Of a DNA stretch of 64,000 nt, positions 1 through 8,982 are shown piece by piece; the first letter of the stretch is position 1, and the number at the start of each line of letters is the position of its first letter. The notes beneath the pieces were generated by a model. The model was not told where the DNA came from and ran no database searches. It saw nothing but the letters and a program-made list of their open reading frames with translations. Origin of the DNA: Bacteroidota bacterium (GTDB lineage: Bacteria > Bacteroidota > Bacteroidia > Flavobacteriales_D > Crocinitomicaceae); NCBI GenBank assembly GCA_024280155.1, contig JAJRQQ010000079.1, forward strand, positions 1 to 64,000. The letters are read 5' to 3'. The translations under genes and the position numbers were made by a program.

Positions 1-787
1 ACAATAAGTGGTGAGGACCAGCCCAAATGTAAAGGAAAATCAATGCCCAGAAGTGAATAATCGATAAACGATACGAATATACTGGACGATTTGCAGCTTT
101 CGGTACAAAGTAATACATCAAACCTAAATAAGGTGTTGTTAAGAAAAATGCAACCGCATTATGACCATACCACCATTGTACTAGTGCATCTTGTACACCT
201 GCGTACCATGAGTAACTTTTCATGAAAGAAACAGGAAGTTCAAATGAGTTGAAGATGTGCAAGATTGCTACAGTCACAAATGTTGCGATGTAAAACCAAA
301 TAGCAACATATAGATGCTTAACTCTTCTGTTCATGATTGTCATGAACATGTTAAGACCCCAAACTACCCAAATTAGCGCAATTAATATATCAATCCACCA
401 TTCTAATTCAGCATACTCTTTACTCGTTGAGAAACCTAAGGGTAAGGTAACTGTAGCACAAACAATAATAAATTGCCAACCCCAGAAGTTGAGTTTACTC
501 AATTTATCACTCCACATACGTGTTTTTAACAGTCTCTGTAGCGAGTAATGAACTCCCATAAAAATACCATTTCCAACAAATGCAAAAATAACTGCATTCG
601 TATGTAAAGGTCTTAAACGACCAAATGACAACCAACTAATTGGTAAGTATTCATTGTAAAAATCTGGCCAAGCCAATTGTGTAGCTATAGTTAATCCTAC
701 AAGCATACCGATGATACCCCAAATGATGGTAGCATATGCAAAATCCCTTACGATCTTATTGTCGTAACTAAACTTTTCGATTTCCAT
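1..787 (-). CDS. ccoN: cbb3-type cytochrome c oxidase subunit I (partial, N-terminal part)
   Basis: Catalytic haem-copper subunit of the high-affinity cbb3 terminal oxidase in the inner membrane. About 262 codons are present before the window edge, so the C-terminal half is missing; in many Bacteroidota it is fused to CcoO, which cannot be seen here. The translation begins [10 protein letters not shown] and has the family landmarks in order: [13 protein letters not shown] near residue 58 (haem b histidine), WWYGHNAV near residue 200 (CuB histidine and the tyrosine region), and GPHHLL at the cut edge (CuB histidine pair). The ATG at 787 lies inside the 3' end of ccoS, a 20-base overlap that indicates one operon. 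Confidence in the family is high; the gene end is unknown. Confidence 0.95.
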   Translation of the reverse strand, partial: MEIEKFSYDNKIVRDFAYATIIWGIIGMLVGLTIATQLAWPDFYNEYLPISWLSFGRLRPLHTNAVIFAFVGNGIFMGVHYSLQRLLKTRMWSDKLSKLNFWGWQFIIVCATVTLPLGFSTSKEYAELEWWIDILIALIWVVWGLNMFMTIMNRRVKHLYVAIWFYIATFVTVAILHIFNSFELPVSFMKSYSWYAGVQDALVQWWYGHNAVAFFLTTPYLGLMYYFVPKAANRPVYSYRLSIIHFWALIFLYIWAGPHHLL

Positions 788-962
788 TCTTATTTGTATT
801 TGTATTTGTTTCTTTTTTTAATTCTTCGTCATCAAATAACATTCTAACCGAAGGGGTGTAATCATCGTCGAATTGTCCATTCTTTGTTGCCCAAAAAAAG
901 CCTATCAAAAACACAATGGCTATGATAAAACTTACGGTTAACATTAAATAAATAATTCCCAT
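768..962 (-). CDS. ccoS: cbb3 oxidase maturation protein CcoS
   Basis: Small single-span membrane protein needed for cofactor insertion into cbb3 oxidase. The 64-residue product has a transmembrane helix at about residues 3-24, followed by the conserved [12 protein letters not shown] region and an acidic tail (LFDDEE), the usual length and layout of CcoS. It lies between ccoI and ccoN and overlaps ccoN by 20 bases, the expected order for cbb3 biogenesis genes. A TACTTTTG box 51 bases upstream of the start is a likely -7 promoter element. Confidence 0.92.
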   Translation of the reverse strand: MGIIYLMLTVSFIIAIVFLIGFFWATKNGQFDDDYTPSVRMLFDDEELKKETNTNTNKNGNRKV

Positions 963-1012
963 TTTTCCCTTTGTATTAGACTGTAAAGTTTAATCTTATG
1001 ACAAATGTATGA

Positions 1013-1038
1013 CAAAAGTAATCTAATTCCTCAATTAG
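1013..1038 (-). promoter_or_regulatory. ccoS-ccoN promoter with adjacent palindrome
   Basis: On the minus strand TACTTTTG (1013-1020) matches the Bacteroidota -7 box TAnnTTTG. Immediately upstream is a perfect inverted repeat, CTAATT-N4-AATTAG (1023-1038), with the half-site spacing used by Crp/Fnr-type dimers. The centre lies in the promoter spacer, which would suit repression better than activation. Seen: box and palindrome. Inferred: regulator binding. Confidence 0.45.
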
Positions 1039-1103
1039 AAACATGATTTTAGTCAGTTTTATTTCAATAATCGTTTTTAAATTGAAATAAAAATTAACAT
1101 TTC

Positions 1104-3458
1104 TTAACGGTGCTGCTTTTGAGCGAGTATTGTACTGATTAAAACAATACTGATAGAACTCGTCGGCATTAGTATTGCAGCTGTTAATGGTGTTAAGTAT
1201 CCTGTTACTGCAAACCCTAGCCCAACTATATTGTATAAAATAGAAAAAGAATAACAGATTTTCAGTACTAGCCTCGAGTAAAGGGATGTTTTTATAAATC
1301 GGTTCATAAAACCTATTTTTGATGCTTCGAGAATTGCATCTGATTTCGGAGAGAATCGAAATATATCTTCAGAAATAGCTATTCCAACATTCGCTGTTTC
1401 AAGCGCTCCAGAATCATTAAGACCATCGCCGACCATCATTACTTTACGTCCTTCCTTTTGGATGTTTTCAATGTAGTCTAATTTGTTTTTGGGAGTTTGA
1501 CGAAAGTGCAACTCTAATGAATTGTTGGTTTCCTTTTGTAATTGTGCTTTGTCTCTGTCTTTGTCACCTGATAGTATGTGAACGTTATAGTTAATGCTTA
1601 GCTCATTTAATAGAGGAATGATTCCCGGTCGAAATTCACTCTCAAAAACAAAGTGTCCTACTTCTTTATGGTCAATAGAAACGTAAGAAATGGTTAAGTT
1701 TTCATCATTGATGTTTGTACTTTTGGTGAAAGAAGAAGTACCAATTTTTATTTCTTCTCCGTTAATTCGACCTGTTATTCCTTTGCCTTCGAATTCGTTG
1801 AAATTAGAGAGCTCATATTCAGAATTAGACGAATTAGGTTTTAAATAACGAACAATTGATTTCGATAGTGGGTGTGTAGACGAATTAGCAAGGAGTAGTA
1901 TCGTATTGATTTCTCTTTGTGTCAATGTTTTTCCAATAAATTGGACATGGTTTGAGCTTCCCGTTGTCAGCGTACCGGTTTTGTCAAAGACAATATCAGT
2001 GGTTTCGTTAATTTTCTCAATGACTTCATTTGATTTGAGGTACATTCCTTTCCGACCTAGGGTTCGCATAATATTGCCGTAGGTAAAAGGTTTAGAAAGT
2101 GCAAGTGCGCATGGGCAAGCGACAATTAATACAGAAACTACGATCTCTGTCGTGCGACTTGAATCAAAGTTAAACCAAGCAATCCCTGCTATCGTTGAAA
2201 TAATTAAAACACCGTATAAAAAATAGGCTGAGAGTTTGTCTTCTTTTGATTTGTCCTTTTTTTAGTCTTTATTGACTTCGTTCCATAATTGTGTTAAATG
2301 TGACCGAGTGCTTTCTTTTTCTACAGTAAATTCACTTTTCTTTCCCACAAGTTTCCCTCCAGCATAAATAAAGTCGCCTTTGTGTTTTGTGATAGGTATG
2401 GATTCACCAGTAACAAAACTATAGTCAATTTTAATGCTCTCTGAAAGAAGTTTTGAGTCACAAGTAATGACTTCTTGATTTCGAATAACAATGCATTCTC
2501 CGATTTTAATTTTATCGATTTCCACAATTTCTTCCTCTGCTCCTGTCTTTCGAGTAACAGCAACTGGAAAATAAGCCGTATAATCTCGCTCAAAAGATAG
2601 CGATTGATAAGCCTTGCTTTGGAACCATTTGCCGATTAGTAAGAAAAACACGAAACCAGCGAAGCTGTCAATGTAACCCGTTCCACCTTCAGAGAATATT
2701 TTGTAAACACTTTGAAAGTATAAAGCCAAGATGCCCAAGGAAATGGGGACGTCTAGATTGATACTTTTGTAGCGAACTGCTCTAAAAGCGGAGATGAAAT
2801 ATTCATTGGCAGAATAAAGGATGACAGGGATTGAAACAATAAACGCAAGGTAGGCGGAGAATTGTCTGATTTCAGGGTTTGTTTTTTCAATACCGAAATA
2901 TTCGGGAAACGTCCATAACATGATGCTCCCAAAAGCAAATCCGGCTACGCCAAGTTTGTATAGATAAGTTTTACTTTGTTTTTTTTTATGCTCCTCTCTG
3001 TTTCCGAAATTTGGTGCGTATCCTATTTTTGTCAGAATATTAGCTAACTCAGACAGTTTCATTTCTTTAGAGAAAATAATCGCGGCTTCTCTTTTTGCAA
3101 AATTAACTTGACAAGAAATGATTCGACTTTCAATCTTGTGAATGTTTTCCAATAAGTAAATACAAGAGGAACAATGAATTTCAGGGAGAAATAATGTAGT
3201 ATGCGTCGTGTTTTTATCTTCGAAGTCGATGAATTTTATCCGAATATCTTCAACGTCTAAAAAGGCGTATTTTTGATTGTCAGAATTTTGAGGTCTGACA
3301 CCTGCTTGTGATTCGTATGCGTAAAAACCATCCAAATGATTCTCAGAAAGAAGTTGATATACACTTTTGCAACCGTTACAGCAGAAAAATTTATCGTTTA
3401 ACTCAATGCCTTTTCCAATGACATCATCCCCGCAATGGTAGCAAGTTTTTGAACTCAT
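1104..3458 (-). pseudogene. ccoI: cbb3 oxidase copper-exporting P1B-type ATPase CcoI/FixI, interrupted by an in-frame TAA
   Basis: Cu-transporting ATPase that supplies copper for cbb3 assembly. Read as one frame the gene has 784 sense codons, normal for FixI/CcoI, but codon 399 is TAA (2262-2264). The upstream part has an N-terminal Cys cluster (C6, C9, C26, C27, C30), an HMA metal site HCSSC (C96, C99), membrane helices and the actuator TGES. The downstream part has the CPC channel motif at 448-450, the phosphorylation DKTGT near 492 and GDGLND. The first ATG after the stop (2069) lies beyond CPC, so reinitiation could not give an active pump. Frame and homology continue across the stop, so this is a single nonsense change (for example CAA or AAA to TAA), a sequence error or readthrough. 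The start overlaps the hemN end by 4 bases. Confidence 0.9.
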
Positions 3459-4816
3459 ATCGTCTTAGAGAACATGTTTTTACGCTCAAGAGAATCGGCT
3501 AGATCTTGATCAAAAGCCATACAGCAATTTCGAACAAATGGAATTCCTTTCTCGGTAATAGAGACTTTGTTTCCATTTATAATGACCAACTCGTCTTTGA
3601 CCATTTCTTTCAAACGGTTTTTAATATCGCTGTGTAGTTTTATGTTTTTTGATTCGGTATTAAATTCAGTTTCGAAATGACACATTAAATCGAGGATATA
3701 GCGTCTGATTTCTAAATCAATTTCACTAAGAATATGCCCTCTGAAGATTGGAATAATGCCTTTGTTTACAATTTTCATATATTCTTCGGTCTTTTTCTCA
3801 TTTTGAGCAAAACCAAACCAACTGTCAGATATTGCAGACATTCCAAGTCCAAGCAAGAAGTTTGTATTCTGAGTTGTGTAACCCATGAAGTTTCTGTGCA
3901 AATTTTTGTTTTTAAACGCAATGGCTAAATCGTCATGTTCTAAAGCAAAATGATCCATTCCAATTTCGATATATCCTTCTGCTTCAAGCATCGCTTTTGC
4001 TTTCTCATAAAGTGCTCTTTTTTCACTGTCTTGAGGTAAGTCAGATTCGTCATAACCACGCTGTCCATTTCCTTTTATCCATGGAACATGTGCATAGCTG
4101 TATAGAGCAATTCTATCTGGTCGTAGTTCTAAGGTTTTCGTTACTGTATCAATAATGTCTTCCATTTTTTGCTTCGGTAATCCGAAAACGAGGTCGTGAC
4201 TAATTGATTTATATCCTGTATTTTTAGCTAATTCATGTACCTTTTTAACCTCTTCGAAAGGTTGTATTCGATTAATGGCTTGTTGAACGGTTGGACTGTA
4301 GTCCTGAATCCCAAGACTTAATCTACGGAATCCAAAAGTGTGCAATTTTTCAAGATGCTCTTGAGAAGTATTATTCGGGTGTGCTTCAAAACTTAATTCG
4401 GCGTGTTCTGGGTCGATTGAATTTGAATTAAAAATAGCTTTTACTAATCGGATTAATTCATCGGGGGCAAAAAAGGTAGGTGTACCTCCTCCGAAATGCA
4501 ATTCTTTAATGTCTGGAGTAAAATTAAATTCTTTTTTATATAATTCCCATTCTTTTATCACTGCGTCAATATATGGTTCTTCAACAGCATGATTCTTTGT
4601 TATTCTTTTATGACATCCACAAAAAGTGCAAAGACTTTCACAATAGGGTAGGTGAATATATAAACTCATTCCATTTGTTTGAAAAACAGATGAATTATGG
4701 GAAATTGTCTTTAGCCAATCTGATACATTTAATACTGGGCTCTTCCAGAAAGGAACAGTTGGGTAAGAGGTGTATCTTGGTCCAGGGACGTTGTATTTTT
4801 CAATGATGTTTTTCAC
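3455..4816 (-). CDS. hemN: Oxygen-independent coproporphyrinogen III oxidase (radical SAM)
   Basis: Cytoplasmic radical-SAM enzyme that decarboxylates coproporphyrinogen III to protoporphyrinogen IX without oxygen. The 453-residue product begins near the family's YNVPGPRYTSYPT signature and carries the 4Fe-4S motif C59-x3-C63-x2-C66 followed by C68, as in true HemN rather than HemW; GGGTPTF (SAM contact) follows. Its stop overlaps the ccoI start by 4 bases, so haem synthesis and copper delivery for cbb3 oxidase are probably co-expressed. The divergent neighbour is an Fnr-like regulator. A TAACTTTG box (4838-4845, minus strand) is a plausible -7 element, but I found no convincing TTGAT-N4-ATCAA site. 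Confidence 0.95.
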   Translation of the reverse strand: MKNIIEKYNVPGPRYTSYPTVPFWKSPVLNVSDWLKTISHNSSVFQTNGMSLYIHLPYCESLCTFCGCHKRITKNHAVEEPYIDAVIKEWELYKKEFNFTPDIKELHFGGGTPTFFAPDELIRLVKAIFNSNSIDPEHAELSFEAHPNNTSQEHLEKLHTFGFRRLSLGIQDYSPTVQQAINRIQPFEEVKKVHELAKNTGYKSISHDLVFGLPKQKMEDIIDTVTKTLELRPDRIALYSYAHVPWIKGNGQRGYDESDLPQDSEKRALYEKAKAMLEAEGYIEIGMDHFALEHDDLAIAFKNKNLHRNFMGYTTQNTNFLLGLGMSAISDSWFGFAQNEKKTEEYMKIVNKGIIPIFRGHILSEIDLEIRRYILDLMCHFETEFNTESKNIKLHSDIKNRLKEMVKDELVIINGNKVSITEKGIPFVRNCCMAFDQDLADSLERKNMFSKTI

Positions 4817-4900
4817 AAATTGATTTTTTTATTTCAACAAAGTTAATCAAGAAAAAGGGGAAAATGAAAATCATTACAAGAGAATGCAACTTTTTTATAT

Positions 4901-4908
4901 TATATTTG
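4901..4908 (+). promoter_or_regulatory. -7 box for the Crp/Fnr gene
   Basis: TATATTTG matches TAnnTTTG and lies 16 bases before the start codon at 4925, implying a very short leader. No clear -33 TTTG is present at 19-20 bases upstream. Confidence 0.4.
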
Positions 4909-4924
4909 GGGAAAATGAAATTTA

Positions 4925-5614
4925 ATGCTCGATAAATCACATAAATTTGTTACTTGTCAGAACTGTTTGGTAAGAAAAGATTCTTTGTTTAAGAATCTAT
5001 GCGAAGCAGGTGTGAGTGATGTGAACAGTCTTAAAACATGCTCGTTTTATAAAAAGAATCAATCCCTTTTTCTTGAAGGTTCTATACCAAGAGGTGTTTT
5101 TTGTTTGAATAAAGGGAAAGTAAAAGTTTATACCATCGGAGAAGAAGGTAAAGAGCAGATAATTCACATTGCGAATGAGGGTGAGATTGTTGGTTTTAGG
5201 GCAATGTTTAGTGGAGAGCCTTTTCGCGTTTCTGCAACAACTTTAGAAGAATGTAATATTTGCTTTATTAGCAAATCAGATTTCTTAAACCTTGTAGATA
5301 CGAATGTTACTCTTCGAAATGGAATAATGAAAGAATTGTCAACAGAGTTAGCTGATCGAGCAACTTTCATCACCAATATGGCTCAGAAATCAGTTCGAGA
5401 ACGTTTGGCTTTTTCATTAATCTTTTTAGATGATCTTTATAAAGGTGAGATGATTAATTTCTCACGAGAAGATTTAGCTAATTTTGTTGGAACAGCAACA
5501 GAAACATTGATTCGGTTGTTGAAAGATTTTAAAGACGATAACTTAATTAAAACGCATGCACGTAAAATTGAGATTGTCGATCGCGAGGCGATTATTCGTT
5601 TGTCTAGAAGTTAA
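4925..5614 (+). CDS. Crp/Fnr family transcriptional regulator with N-terminal cysteines (Fnr-like)
   Basis: DNA-binding dimer of the Crp/Fnr family, 229 residues: cyclic-nucleotide-binding beta-barrel at about 35-150, dimer helix, then a helix-turn-helix with recognition helix around TATETLIRLLKDF near 195. The N-terminus has C11, C14, C26 and C39, resembling the cluster-binding Cys region of oxygen-sensing Fnr proteins, although the spacing differs from E. coli FNR. It is divergent from hemN-ccoI-ccoS-ccoN, which makes control of microaerobic respiration the obvious role. That is inference from context; cluster binding is not shown by sequence alone. Confidence 0.88.
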   Translation: MLDKSHKFVTCQNCLVRKDSLFKNLCEAGVSDVNSLKTCSFYKKNQSLFLEGSIPRGVFCLNKGKVKVYTIGEEGKEQIIHIANEGEIVGFRAMFSGEPFRVSATTLEECNICFISKSDFLNLVDTNVTLRNGIMKELSTELADRATFITNMAQKSVRERLAFSLIFLDDLYKGEMINFSREDLANFVGTATETLIRLLKDFKDDNLIKTHARKIEIVDREAIIRLSRS

Positions 5615-5689
5615 ATAACAATTCCTTATTTGTTACTATAATTGCTCTTCCATTTATAAGATGTTCAAATCTTGCATAAAACTTATACC

Positions 5690-6082
5690 ATGTTAAAAAA
5701 AGGAACGATTCTCTACAGTGTTTTAAAAATGAAATGTCCTCAATGTCAAGAAGGAGGTTTTTTTATTTCTACCCCATACGATCTTAAAAAAGCAGGTGAA
5801 ATTCATGAAAAATGTTCTGAATGTGGAATTAGGTATTCAAAAGAACCTGGGTTTTATTATGGTGCTATGTATGTTTCGTATGCTTTAACTGTTGCTTTGT
5901 TTGTTACTTTATGGGTTTCATTCAATCTTTTTTTCGAAAATGTTTCAGTTGGTATGCAAATTTTTATCATTATTTCTTCAACTATATTATTAACTCCTTA
6001 TCTTTATGCTTTGTCTAAAATAATTTGGGCAAATTTTTTCATAAAGTATGATAGAGAACGAAAATCAAAAAGCACTCATTAA
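5690..6082 (+). CDS. DUF983 family membrane protein
   Basis: Short membrane protein of unknown function, 130 residues from the ATG at 5690; an in-frame TTG at 5672 would add six residues but the family normally starts MLKKG. It has a zinc-ribbon-like pair of CxxC motifs (CPQC near 18, CSEC near 45), the conserved EPGFYYGAMYVSY stretch, and two hydrophobic helices at about 65-85 and 92-112. DUF983 proteins in other phyla sit near cytochrome oxidase genes, which agrees with the cbb3 genes nearby. The 3' end overlaps the next regulator gene by 35 bases. Confidence 0.85.
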   Translation: MLKKGTILYSVLKMKCPQCQEGGFFISTPYDLKKAGEIHEKCSECGIRYSKEPGFYYGAMYVSYALTVALFVTLWVSFNLFFENVSVGMQIFIIISSTILLTPYLYALSKIIWANFFIKYDRERKSKSTH

Positions 6083-6698
6083 AGAACAAATTGGTTTTTT
6101 ATTTGACAAAGCACTTCTAGAAGAAATCTATAAAGTTGGTAAAATTAGAAAGGTGGATAGTGGACATGTTATCATGGATCCAGGAGAGGAAATTTTGAGT
6201 ATCCCCTTTATCATACAAGGTGCAGTCAAAGTTTCTCGTGAAAATGAAGATGGAGATGAATTGTTGCTTTACTACATTGAACAAGGGGATACTTGCGCTA
6301 TGACACTTCAGTGTTGTGTTCGACAAAGTAAAAGTGAAATTAAAGCAACGACTATGGAGGATTCAATTATTCTAATGATTCCTAATCATTACATGGAAGA
6401 CTGGATGAATCGTTATGCTTCTTGGCGACAATATATTTTAGAAAGTTATCATGTTCGAATTTCTGAATTGATGGAGACGATTGATGCGATTGCTTTTATG
6501 CGATTGGATGAACGATTGGATAAATATTTGAAGGATCAAGCGAAATTAATGGGTAGCTTAGAAATCCGCCATACACATCAGCAAATTGCAGAAGATTTAC
6601 ATTCATCAAGGGTCGTTATTTCTCGTCTTTTGAAGCAAATGGAGTCTAAAGGAATGATTGAATTGAAAAGAAATAGAGTGGTATTGAAAAGCTTTTAA
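6048..6698 (+). CDS. Crp/Fnr family transcriptional regulator
   Basis: Second Crp/Fnr-type regulator, 216 residues. An N-terminal beta-barrel (about 25-125) is followed by a dimer helix and a winged helix at 170-210 (THQQIAEDLHSSRVVISRLLKQME). It lacks the N-terminal Cys cluster of its neighbour but has C85 and the pair C91-C92 (TCAMTLQCC) inside the barrel, a feature I associate with a Bacteroidota Crp subgroup. The start overlaps the end of the DUF983 gene, so the two are translationally linked. The effector is unknown. Confidence 0.87.
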   Translation: MIENENQKALIKEQIGFLFDKALLEEIYKVGKIRKVDSGHVIMDPGEEILSIPFIIQGAVKVSRENEDGDELLLYYIEQGDTCAMTLQCCVRQSKSEIKATTMEDSIILMIPNHYMEDWMNRYASWRQYILESYHVRISELMETIDAIAFMRLDERLDKYLKDQAKLMGSLEIRHTHQQIAEDLHSSRVVISRLLKQMESKGMIELKRNRVVLKSF

Positions 6699-6711
6699 AA
6701 TCTAAGTGAAT

Positions 6712-6749
6712 AAAAAAGGCTCATGAATAATTTACATGAGCCTTTTTTT
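6712..6749. terminator. Bidirectional intrinsic terminator
   Basis: AAGGCTCATG pairs with CATGAGCCTT around a 9-base loop, with A6 before and T7 after the stem, so it can stop transcription of the convergent regulator and aminotransferase genes from both sides. Confidence 0.85.
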
Positions 6750-6762
6750 ATATGTTTTTTTC

Positions 6763-7959
6763 TTAAATTCTTCCTGGATATACTTTTAAAGCTTCTTCTA
6801 AACATTTTACTGCAGCTTTCAACGCATCTTGATTTAAAACATAAGCAATTCTAGCTTCCTGTTTCCCTTCTCCTTTTGTAGAGTAAAATCCACTTGCTGG
6901 CGCCATCATTACTGTTGCACCTTCGTAATCAAATTCTTCCAATAACCATTGGCAAAAATTATCAGCATCATCTACGGGGAATTTTGCAACACAGTAAAAA
7001 GCACCACTCGGTTTTGGGCAAAATACTCCCGGAATGTTGTTTAAACCTTCAACCATAATATTTCTACGTTCAACATATTCTGCAACAACATCATCGAAAT
7101 AAGATTGAGGTGTTTTTAAAGCTGCTTCGGATGCAATTTGATCTATCGTTGGAGGAGACAATCGAGCTTGTGCAAACTTCATCGCAGATGCCATCACTTC
7201 CTTATTCTTTGAAACAATACAACCAATTCTTGCACCACACATCGAATATCTTTTTGAAACAGAGTCAATCATGATGACATTATTGTCGATGCCTTCTAAA
7301 TTCATCACAGAATGAGGTACAGCCCCGTCATAACAGAATTCTCTGTACACTTCGTCTGCAAATAAAAATAAATCATGTTTTAAAACAATGTCTCTCAATT
7401 GTTCCAATTCTTCTTTTGCATATAAATATCCAGTTGGATTTCCTGGGTTGCAAATGACGATTGCTTTTGTTTTCGAAGTAATTTTTTTCTCAATTTCAGA
7501 AATTGGAGGTAATGCAAATCCGTTCTCAATTGAAGCGGTAACAGGTACAACATTTAAACCTGCTGCAACTGCAAAGCCATTATAATTTGCATAAAATGGT
7601 TCAGGAATGATGACTTCATCTCCTGTATCACAAGTTGACATAAATCCAAAAGTCAACGCTTCAGAGCCACCTGTTGTAATAATAATATCTTCAGAATTGA
7701 CATTTACGCCACTTTTTTGATAATATTTTGCCAAGTTGTCTCTGTATGACTGAAAACCTGCAGAATGAGAATATTCAATCACTTTTTCATCCATATTCTT
7801 TATTGCATTTAAGGCAACTTCTGGTGTTTCAATATCCGGTTGACCGATGTTTAAATGGTACACATTAAGTCCTTTTGCTCCTGCTTTCTCTGCGAATGGC
7901 ACCAACTTACGAATTGGTGATTCAGGCATTTTAACAGCTTTGTTTGATATACTTGGCAT
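6763..7959 (-). CDS. PLP-dependent class I/II aminotransferase (aspartate aminotransferase family)
   Basis: Fold-type I aminotransferase, 398 residues from the ATG at 7959 (MPSISNKAVK); the frame is open 20 codons further upstream but that stretch is not family-like. Visible motifs: NIGQPDIETP near 37, NPGNPTG at 171-177, DEVY at 202-205, the PLP lysine in SVSKRYS (K236) and the following R in ARIG. This pattern fits the AspC/aromatic aminotransferase group; the substrate cannot be set from sequence alone. It is a single gene, with a terminator behind it and a VanX-like gene divergent in front. Confidence 0.9.
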   Translation of the reverse strand: MPSISNKAVKMPESPIRKLVPFAEKAGAKGLNVYHLNIGQPDIETPEVALNAIKNMDEKVIEYSHSAGFQSYRDNLAKYYQKSGVNVNSEDIIITTGGSEALTFGFMSTCDTGDEVIIPEPFYANYNGFAVAAGLNVVPVTASIENGFALPPISEIEKKITSKTKAIVICNPGNPTGYLYAKEELEQLRDIVLKHDLFLFADEVYREFCYDGAVPHSVMNLEGIDNNVIMIDSVSKRYSMCGARIGCIVSKNKEVMASAMKFAQARLSPPTIDQIASEAALKTPQSYFDDVVAEYVERRNIMVEGLNNIPGVFCPKPSGAFYCVAKFPVDDADNFCQWLLEEFDYEGATVMMAPASGFYSTKGEGKQEARIAYVLNQDALKAAVKCLEEALKVYPGRI

Positions 7960-8062
7960 GCTCGTCTTATTTAGATTTTTTAGCAAAAATAAATAGAATG
8001 TCGCAGAAAATGCTTTCATTTATCAAATATTATTAATTCTTTGACCATTGAAGAACTTATTT

Positions 8063-8899
8063 ATGAATAAAATATTTTTACTTTTTCCAATTCTATTTTT
8101 AGCATGCAAAGAAAGCGTAGAGAAAACGTCTACTTCAAAAATAGATGATGGTGTAAATGATTCTTTGGTGAATGAAGAATTGAGACGTGAAGTAAAAAAA
8201 GAATATCAAGAACAGATTTTGATTGAAAGGATTGATTCTATTTTTTGGGTGAATGATTTAGTTGACATTAAAAGCGTAAATACTGAAATAAAAGTAGATG
8301 TGAAGTATGCTACTACAGATAACTTTATGAGGGTGAAGTTGTATGATACAATTTCAAAAATATACTTAAATGTTGAAGTAGCCAATCGGTTGTCGGCTTG
8401 TCAATATTTTTTAGATTCTATTCGCCCAGGTTATTCTTTATTGGTGTATGATGGTGTTCGACCTTTACAAGTTCAAACTGAAATGTGGAATGCATTGGAT
8501 TCTATTCCTGTAAATCAAAGAGGGAAGTTTGTCTCAAATCCTGTGAGAGGTTCAGTACATAATTATGGTGCGGCTGTTGACTTAACGATTGTTGATTCTT
8601 CTGGAAATATTCTCGATATGGGAGCAGGGTATGACGAGTTCAATAAAATTGCTTTTCCAAGTTTGGAGTCTAAATTCTTACAGACAGGAGAATTGACGAT
8701 TCAGCAATGGGAGAATCGGAAATTATTACGAAAAGTGATGCGAAAAGAAGGTTTTCGTAACATTCCAAGTGAATGGTGGCATTTTAACGCGTATTCTCGA
8801 GTGACAAGTTCGCGGAAGTTTAAACGAGTTTTGAACGAATCTGGAGATGCTGATTGGAAAAGACTGGAGTACCCAAAGAAAGATACAATTAAAGAATGA
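8063..8899 (+). CDS. D-Ala-D-Ala dipeptidase (VanX/DdpX, peptidase M15D) lipoprotein
   Basis: Zinc D,D-dipeptidase family protein of 278 residues. The start at 8063 gives a lipoprotein signal, MNKIFLLFPILFLAC, with the lipobox cysteine at residue 15; the frame is open to a TTG at 8048. The catalytic core is intact: R133 in GVRPL, the zinc motif SVHNYGAAVD (H166, D173), and E237-W-W-H240 (general base and third zinc ligand). Lipidation suggests it acts outside the inner membrane on peptidoglycan-derived dipeptides rather than conferring glycopeptide resistance; no vanHA partner genes are nearby. The N-terminal acidic linker (about 20-60) is outside the fold. Confidence 0.9.
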   Translation: MNKIFLLFPILFLACKESVEKTSTSKIDDGVNDSLVNEELRREVKKEYQEQILIERIDSIFWVNDLVDIKSVNTEIKVDVKYATTDNFMRVKLYDTISKIYLNVEVANRLSACQYFLDSIRPGYSLLVYDGVRPLQVQTEMWNALDSIPVNQRGKFVSNPVRGSVHNYGAAVDLTIVDSSGNILDMGAGYDEFNKIAFPSLESKFLQTGELTIQQWENRKLLRKVMRKEGFRNIPSEWWHFNAYSRVTSSRKFKRVLNESGDADWKRLEYPKKDTIKE

Positions 8900-8982
8900 G
8901 CCAACTAATTCCCATGGATATATAATTCATTCTTTGTGTAATTCCAATGCTGAAAGAGAATTCGAATTAAATAATAGAAAAC

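Noticed and set aside
333..548. 71-codon plus-strand frame near the left edge
   Set aside because: Antisense to ccoN, which has all the expected motifs.
4817..4924. FNR box between hemN and the Fnr-like gene
   Set aside because: No TTGAT-N4-ATCAA; only loose half-site words such as TTAATCAA.
8063..8899. VanX-like gene as vancomycin resistance
   Set aside because: A lone lipoprotein homologue without vanH, vanA, vanR or vanS; a cell-wall peptide role is more likely.
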